Positions 31,701 to 34,531 of a stretch of DNA of 34,531 bases are shown piece after piece. The stretch covers positions 1-34,531 of IMG/VR virus record IMGVR_UViG_3300036790_000321. One strand, written 5' to 3'. The notes under the pieces are model-generated. The model searched no databases and was not told the origin of the DNA. It saw only the letters and a program-made list of their open reading frames with translations. The position numbers were made by a program, and so were the translations under genes. This DNA comes from a virus. Position 1 is the stretch's first letter; the number at the start of each line of letters is the position of its first letter.

Positions 31701-32717
31701 CAGCAGGGACGCGCCCAGGCCGGTGATGGTGGCCGCGGTGCCGGAGATGCCGGTGATGCCGGGCAGCGCACCTCCTGCCACTCCCCCGGTGTTCAGGGCG
31801 CTGGTGATGGCCGACTCGCCCTCGCCGCCGCCTCCCAGCAGGGCCAGGACGCTGCCCGAGTTGCCTCCCCCGCCGCCGCCCTTCTTGCTGCCGCTGCCCC
31901 CGCCGATGCTGCCCAGGGCTTTCAGGAAGCTGCTCGCGAACGAGGTACCCGACCTGGACCCGGAGCTGCCCGCGTCGGACTCGATGTCCCTGAAGACGCC
32001 ATCACCGCCGGACTTGACGGTGTCCTCAGCCCTGGAGGTGAAGCTGGTGCCGTAGTCCTGGCCCGCTTCCTCGCCGACCGCCTTCACGTCGGCGGGGTTG
32101 ATGACCTCCCTGATCGTGTCGGTGGTGGAGAAGTTGCCCGGCTTCGTGCCCTCGACGACCTGCTTGATGATGTCGTCGGTCGTGATGTTGCCGGGCTTGG
32201 TGCCCTCCAGGATCTGCTTGATGTAGTCGTCGGTGGTGACGTTCGACGGGCCGCTGCCCTGCATCACCTGCTTGATGAAGTCCTCGGTGGTGACGTTTCC
32301 GGGGCTGCTGCCCTGCACCGACTGCTTGATGGCGTCAGACGCGGACTGGTTCCCGCTGGCGTTCGCGCCGCCGAGCAGGGACAGGCCGCCGTTCTCCCCC
32401 GCAGAGCGGATCTGGTTCTTCAGCATCGAGATGAGGGAGGTGTCCCCGCCGGTGCCGAGGATCCCGATGCCGCCCGGTGTGTTGGCGTAGGACTTCAGGC
32501 GCGACATGAGGCCGGAGTCGCTGCCGCCGATCCCGCCGGTCGAGTCCAGCCTGTCCTTAACGGTGGAGGTGGCGCTGGCGCTGGCCTTCACCCTGAACGC
32601 GTCGTTGAACGCGTCCGCCGCCTGGGCGCCGGCCTTCGCCGCCTCCAGCCGGATCTTCGAGAAGGCATCGGAGGTGGAGTAGTTCGCCCGGACGGTGACC
32701 GCGACGATGTTCGCCAC
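28701..32717 (-). CDS. Tape measure protein with transglycosylase-like domain
   Basis: This is 1338 residues from GTG at 32717 with GGAGG upstream. Residues 123-212 are five tandem 18-residue repeats of the type N-V-T-T-x-D-x-I-K-Q. A Gly/Ser linker and a long hydrophobic helical region (about 300-830) follow, typical of tape measures whose length sets tail length. Residues about 840-990 are Trp-rich helical repeats (WDFIVRIWNDISSFF-type). The C-terminal region (about 1170-1280) is an SLT-type transglycosylase: MREAGYN with probable catalytic Glu1192, SGAYGLAQFINGPSEYAQYG and MLNYIKQRYGNPGAAWAHEM. It likely digests cell-wall peptidoglycan during DNA entry. Confidence 0.93.
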   Translation of the reverse strand: MANIVAVTVRANYSTSDAFSKIRLEAAKAGAQAADAFNDAFRVKASASATSTVKDRLDSTGGIGGSDSGLMSRLKSYANTPGGIGILGTGGDTSLISMLKNQIRSAGENGGLSLLGGANASGNQSASDAIKQSVQGSSPGNVTTEDFIKQVMQGSGPSNVTTDDYIKQILEGTKPGNITTDDIIKQVVEGTKPGNFSTTDTIREVINPADVKAVGEEAGQDYGTSFTSRAEDTVKSGGDGVFRDIESDAGSSGSRSGTSFASSFLKALGSIGGGSGSKKGGGGGGNSGSVLALLGGGGEGESAITSALNTGGVAGGALPGITGISGTAATITGLGASLLGALPAIAAVGAGIGAIGGAFVTLDKTNTKFASDLSSLGKTAESVITSAVKPLTGPLESAMTQLGSFARQIGPELGEMFSAATPLVKPLVSAIEGLVSGLLPGLVAIIKAAAPAFGALSSVIGTLGKDVGGMLSDMAPAIKSSSVIFQALGDVVGALFPVIGKLASIFATSLAPVFSTFAGALKSLLPVFTTIGGVIASFAGAVMGDLVSVLEAAGSAIKAAAPGLDALAKAFGSVFSALENEGVFALFGDVIESIAGPLGKFVGTLAQDLAPVLPVIASAFSKIVGVLASGLGSAIASILPPLAQLAGTVLKSIAGVLPTVAQAFVKVAEALTSKGMISAITTLVTQLADMVAKVAPSIITTIGDAIASIATALATPGMISAITSLVTQLANLVAKVGAQVLGAIATAVGVMAAAIAGIAPSVVSVLAAVVSALADLVSKIPPSVLTAIALGIGAFSAAMAILDVIAEANPFILIGTAIVVVAAIIVKYHTQIWDFIVRIWNDISSFFVGIWGHIENVFTGAGKDISNWAVDTWTALASFFEKTWDDISGGIASAWNAIYSFFRGIWNDIYNWVSSKIDDLRSGMANTWSVIKNDVQGAWNWIYDHMVDPVKNAYSWITTKLSDLGSWMGNKWTSIKSGAQSSWNDLENIFKKPVNFLIGTVYDNGIRTFWNDIMGKIGGPDLPKVSTLASGGLLPGFGGGDRNLALLEDGEAVVDKYTTAKYAPLLKSMGVPGFSGGGLFGSIWNGIKDVTSVGSALLTGNTAALGTDLKKFVGTDATGELATMMTGIPRKIISTAVSSIAGFVKGLAGGGSSSLHPTGSGATIQKLMQSMAASVGWTGTQWTDLNNVEMREAGYNLHATNASSGAYGLAQFINGPSEYAQYGGNVNTAAGQITGMLNYIKQRYGNPGAAWAHEMSAGWYDGGGWLKPGWNMAYNGTGGLEPVGRQMGAGSDGNITFEIGSTGDAAFDALMLKWLRETVRVKGGGRVQAAFGKAGVAA

Positions 32718-33292
32718 CTACTGTGCCTCCTCCTGCTTCGTGCCGAGCTTCTCGATCTTCATCAGCCGGATGATCCCGGCGTCCTCGGCCAGCGCCTCGC
32801 CGGGCAGGCAGTGGAACCGGTCGCAGACGCCGAGGATCACCTTCGCCTCGATCAGCTCGGCAGGCTCACCGATGGCGCGTCCAGTCCGAGCATCAATTCC
32901 TCCTCCGACTTCCCGCCAGAGGACGAGTCGCTGTTCGAGGCTTTTGGGACGGACGCGATGGCCTGCATGTAGCCGGACATGATCTGCATCACGAACCCGA
33001 AGTCCTGCTTCTTCAGGCCGCCGAAGTCAGCGGCCACCGGCTCGCCGTCCTCGTCTTCGAGGTTCCACCGGACGATCAGCTCGCCGATGACGGTGAACTG
33101 CTTCTCGATGTTCTCCGGCGTGCGGCCCTCAGGTGTTTCGAGCGCGGCGGACAGCTGGGTGATCTCGATGAACTTCTCCAGCGAGACGCCTGCCATCAGG
33201 CACTCGAAGCCCTCCATGTCCTCGTCCTCGAAGCTGAGGAGGTACTTCTTCTGCTCGCGCTTGTAGCCGCCCCGCCGCGATTCCTTGCTCAT
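32718..33292 (-). CDS. Tail assembly chaperone, -1 frameshift product (GT-type)
   Basis: After the first chaperone frame there is an overlapping open frame, shifted by -1, that ends with TAG at 32718-32720 next to the tape measure start. It reads ...GIDARTGRAIGEPAELIEAK, then VILGVCDRFHCLPGEALAED, then AGIIRLMKIEKLGTKQEEAQ. It has no start of its own, and it stays open back to about 32916. A -1 ribosomal slip would fuse it to the upstream protein to give about 191 residues. The slip site is not certain; GGCGGGAAG (complement of 32909-32917) or the GGAGGAGGAA just after it are candidates, neither a textbook heptamer. This gpG/gpGT arrangement is conserved in long-tailed phages. Confidence 0.75.
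32852..33292 (-). CDS. Tail assembly chaperone (G-type)
   Basis: This is 146 residues from ATG at 33292. It has a basic start, then FEDEDMEGFECLMAGVSLEK, helical PENIEKQFTVIGELIVRWNL and FGFVMQIMSGYMQAIASVPK, ending in a Ser-rich linker. This is the typical shape of the short chaperone that loads the tape measure before tail tube assembly. Its 3' end overlaps the frameshifted second frame. A 13-bp hairpin lies just upstream at 33328-33364. Confidence 0.82.
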   Translation of the reverse strand: MSKESRRGGYKREQKKYLLSFEDEDMEGFECLMAGVSLEKFIEITQLSAALETPEGRTPENIEKQFTVIGELIVRWNLEDEDGEPVAADFGGLKKQDFGFVMQIMSGYMQAIASVPKASNSDSSSGGKSEEELMLGLDAPSVSLPS

Positions 33293-33327
33293 CTCTCTCC
33301 TAAGTGGGCCCGGTAGCCCGGATTCGG

Positions 33328-33364
33328 GCGCCTGCCCGGCACCGGGCCAGGGCCGGGCAGGCGC
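33328..33364 (-). terminator. Perfect 13-bp hairpin between tail tube and chaperone genes
   Basis: GCGCCTGCCCGGC (33328-33340) pairs with GCCGGGCAGGCGC (33352-33364) around an 11-base loop. It lies after the stop of the 65-residue gene. It is probably a partial terminator that reduces expression of genes after the abundant tail tube; there is no T-run. Confidence 0.6.
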
Positions 33365-33367
33365 GTC
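33352..33367. repeat. 16-bp direct repeat, copy 1
   Basis: GCCGGGCAGGCGCGTC at 33352-33367 also occurs at 33607-33622. In both cases GGTCAGGC follows about 10 bases later and ends a minus-strand gene, so a short 3' segment was duplicated together with a gene boundary. Copy 1 forms the right arm of the 13-bp hairpin. Confidence 0.7.
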
Positions 33368-33378
33368 TGTGGCGAAGG

Positions 33379-33576
33379 TCAGGCTCGTCCGATGAAGTGC
33401 TTGCCGGAATCCTCGTGGAAGTCGACCCGCAGGCCAGTGCGCTCCAGGCTGCGCAGGTCGTGGAGGAAGTACTGGACGCGGATCTCCCCGAGCAGGGCAC
33501 GGGCGGTCTTGCCGGCGTGGCGCACGGTCTCCTTCGCTTCCCTGCCGACGATCTCCGCAGAGTCCTTGATGTTCAT
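33379..33576 (-). CDS. Small protein after tail tube B, unknown function
   Basis: This is 65 residues from ATG at 33576 with GGAGA upstream; the frame is open further upstream without ribosome site. It is basic and helical (EIVGREAKETVRHAGKTARA, then LLGEIRVQYFLHDLRSLERT) and ends DFHEDSGKHFIGRA. No family is recognised. Location between tail tube and chaperone genes suggests a tail assembly role. Confidence 0.55.
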   Translation of the reverse strand: MNIKDSAEIVGREAKETVRHAGKTARALLGEIRVQYFLHDLRSLERTGLRVDFHEDSGKHFIGRA

Positions 33577-33606
33577 CTCATTTCTCCGTTCAGTTGTTCT
33601 TGACGA

Positions 33607-33622
33607 GCCGGGCAGGCGCGTC
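33607..33622. repeat. 16-bp direct repeat, copy 2
   Basis: This is the second copy of GCCGGGCAGGCGCGTC, just after the stop of tail tube B. It lacks the matching left arm, so it does not form the same hairpin here. Confidence 0.7.
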
Positions 33623-33633
33623 ATTGACGGGGG

Positions 33634-34065
33634 TCAGGCGGAGTTGGTCCAGGTGGGGACGACGCCGTCGCAGCCGACGCCGGGCACCTGGAAGGTCAGC
33701 TCGCCGGTCGCGGCGCGGGTGAGCTGGTAGTCGGTGAACAGCAGGTTGGCGTTGAACACCGGGTAGGCGCTGGCCGTGGGCTGCAGCGAGTTGGCGCGCT
33801 GGGCGCTGGTGGACGGGGCCGTGGAGAAGACCTCGTGGCTCATGTCCGCGGCGTCGTTGAACACGCCGTTGTAGGTCATCGAGATGGTGGACAGGAGCAG
33901 GATCAGCTCGTTGGCCGACTTGTCCACGCCGGTCACGTCCTGGGTGGCGTGCGGGGTGGACAGCGTCCAGTTGGTGATGTCGTTGGTGATCGTCTGGACG
34001 GTGCCGGCGGAGTCAGCGACGGTAATTACCTCGCCAAGGCCACTTTGCTTAGAAATTGGAACCAC
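33634..34065 (-). CDS. Major tail (tail tube) protein B
   Basis: This is 143 residues from GTG at 34065; the ribosome site (AAAGGGA) is unusually close, so the start is less certain. KQSGLGEVITVADSAGTVQT at the N-terminus and TQDVTGVDKSANELILLLST are close to tail tube A. The rest has the beta-sandwich pattern MSHEVFSTAPSTSAQRANSL and a C-terminal GELTFQVPGVGCDGVVPTWT, shorter than A by about 105 residues. Its place directly before the chaperone genes is the standard one for the major tail protein, so this copy may be the main tube subunit and A a variant or decoration. The divergent HNH 1 gene begins 44 bp upstream. Confidence 0.8.
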   Translation of the reverse strand: MVPISKQSGLGEVITVADSAGTVQTITNDITNWTLSTPHATQDVTGVDKSANELILLLSTISMTYNGVFNDAADMSHEVFSTAPSTSAQRANSLQPTASAYPVFNANLLFTDYQLTRAATGELTFQVPGVGCDGVVPTWTNSA

Positions 34066-34096
34066 TCCCTTTCATCTGCGGATATACCGAAGCCTG

Positions 34097-34111
34097 TATG
34101 ATGTAGGTATG
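34097..34111 (+). promoter_or_regulatory. Probable leaderless promoter of HNH 1 (TATGAT-N6-ATG)
   Basis: TATGAT at 34097-34102 is followed after six bases by ATG at 34109, the same arrangement as before HNH 2. No Shine-Dalgarno is visible. Confidence 0.55.
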
Positions 34112-34531
34112 ACTGCGAAAGCTACAGATGGGCTTACGAAGGCTCAGCGCTATTACGCTGCGCACCGTGACGAGATCCTTCAGCGCAAGAAGGCCAAGAC
34201 CGCTGGCCGGGTTCCTGAGCCGGGCAATCCGTGCGAATGCGGCTGCGGGGAGATGGCGGCGGCGGGGCGCCGTTTCGTCAACCATCACAACTCCCGCGTG
34301 GCGCATCCGATGAAGGGCAGGCACCACACGGACGAGACCAAGACGAAGCTCGCTTCCTACAAGGGAGAGCGCGCTAGCTCCTACAAGCACGGCTGGGCGA
34401 ACACGCCGACTTACCGGACGTGGACGTCGATGCTCAGCCGCTGCTACGACCCCCGGAACGCCTCGTATTCCGCATACGGAGCCAAGGGCGTCACGGTGTG
34501 CGACCGCTGGCGTGACTCGTTCGAGAACTTC
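34109..34531 (+). CDS. HNH homing endonuclease 1, N-terminal part (continues at 1)
   Basis: This is the first 141 codons of the HNH 1 gene; the window end repeats bases 1-127, so the gene runs on to 298. Residues about 40-60 hold a Cys cluster (PCECGCGEMAAAG) followed by FVNHHN. Next is HPMKGRHHTDETKTKLASYK, a NUMOD3-like DNA-binding module, then the start of the HNH core (YRTWTSMLSRCYDPRN). The Cys cluster is not present in HNH 2, so the two paralogues have different front ends. The whole protein is about 197 residues. Confidence 0.9.
   Translation, partial: MTAKATDGLTKAQRYYAAHRDEILQRKKAKTAGRVPEPGNPCECGCGEMAAAGRRFVNHHNSRVAHPMKGRHHTDETKTKLASYKGERASSYKHGWANTPTYRTWTSMLSRCYDPRNASYSAYGAKGVTVCDRWRDSFENF
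34405..34531. repeat. Right copy of 127-bp terminal overlap
   Basis: Identical to 1-127; marks the point where the assembly closes on itself. Confidence 0.93.

Noticed and set aside
30025-32055. 676-codon plus-strand frame
   Set aside because: It is antisense to the tape measure and has no start site context or recognisable motif.
1-34531. 127-bp terminal repeat as a physical direct terminal repeat of the virion DNA
   Set aside because: It lies inside a coding gene and has exactly a common assembler k-mer length; an assembly overlap is simpler.
1-34531. tRNA genes, rRNA or insertion sequences
   Set aside because: No cloverleaf-like sequence, transposase motif or terminal inverted repeat with target duplication was seen on reading.

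Overview
The window looks like one complete, circularly assembled genome (about 34.4 kb) of a temperate tailed phage with siphovirus-type genes that infects a high-GC Gram-positive bacterium. The first 127 bases are identical to the last 127, and an HNH endonuclease gene runs in frame across the join. Base composition is strongly GC-rich, GTG/TTG starts and 4-base start/stop overlaps are common, and many gene products have the look of actinophage proteins. A DUF2637 (SpdA-like) gene points to a Streptomyces-like actinomycete host.

Layout. Virion genes are transcribed leftward (minus strand) in two blocks that meet across the join. Reading leftward from about 14.8 kb, an accessory operon (a possible Acb2-type nucleotide-sponge protein, two membrane proteins, small unknowns) leads into the small and large terminase subunits. 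A small membrane protein follows, then portal, ClpP-type capsid protease, HK97 major capsid protein, a LamG/Ig head protein, connectors, tail terminator, tail tube A and a conserved unknown. Across the join come tail tube B, the frameshifted tail assembly chaperones, a 1338-aa tape measure with a transglycosylase-like domain, a 1527-aa tail hub/adhesin rich in polyglycine, and three small proteins, two with a single membrane segment (holin candidates). Two plus-strand HNH genes sit in this module and bracket three tail genes.

The segment from 15.3 to 23.3 kb is the lysogeny/replication region. It holds a Cro/C1-type HTH gene and a primase-polymerase/helicase (leftward). An iteron-rich non-coding region lies at 16.37-16.69 kb, and a tyrosine integrase, a DUF2637 protein, two lipoproteins and an HTH-only GntR regulator complete it. 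Primase-polymerase, integrase, Spd-like protein and KorSA-like GntR regulator is a gene set typical of actinomycete integrative and conjugative elements (AICEs), so the phage may be a chimera of siphovirus virion genes with an AICE-like maintenance module.

Regulatory DNA is the most striking part. Three near-identical 18-bp imperfect palindromes (TAYYAAGGTTTATTGRTA) lie before the late membrane/portal genes, before the HTH/primase operon and before integrase. Two late-type promoters share spaced elements and appear leaderless. Two divergent intergenic regions share an 18-bp element next to the GntR gene. Both HNH genes start six bases after TATGAT. No endolysin gene, tRNA, CRISPR array or insertion sequence was recognised.
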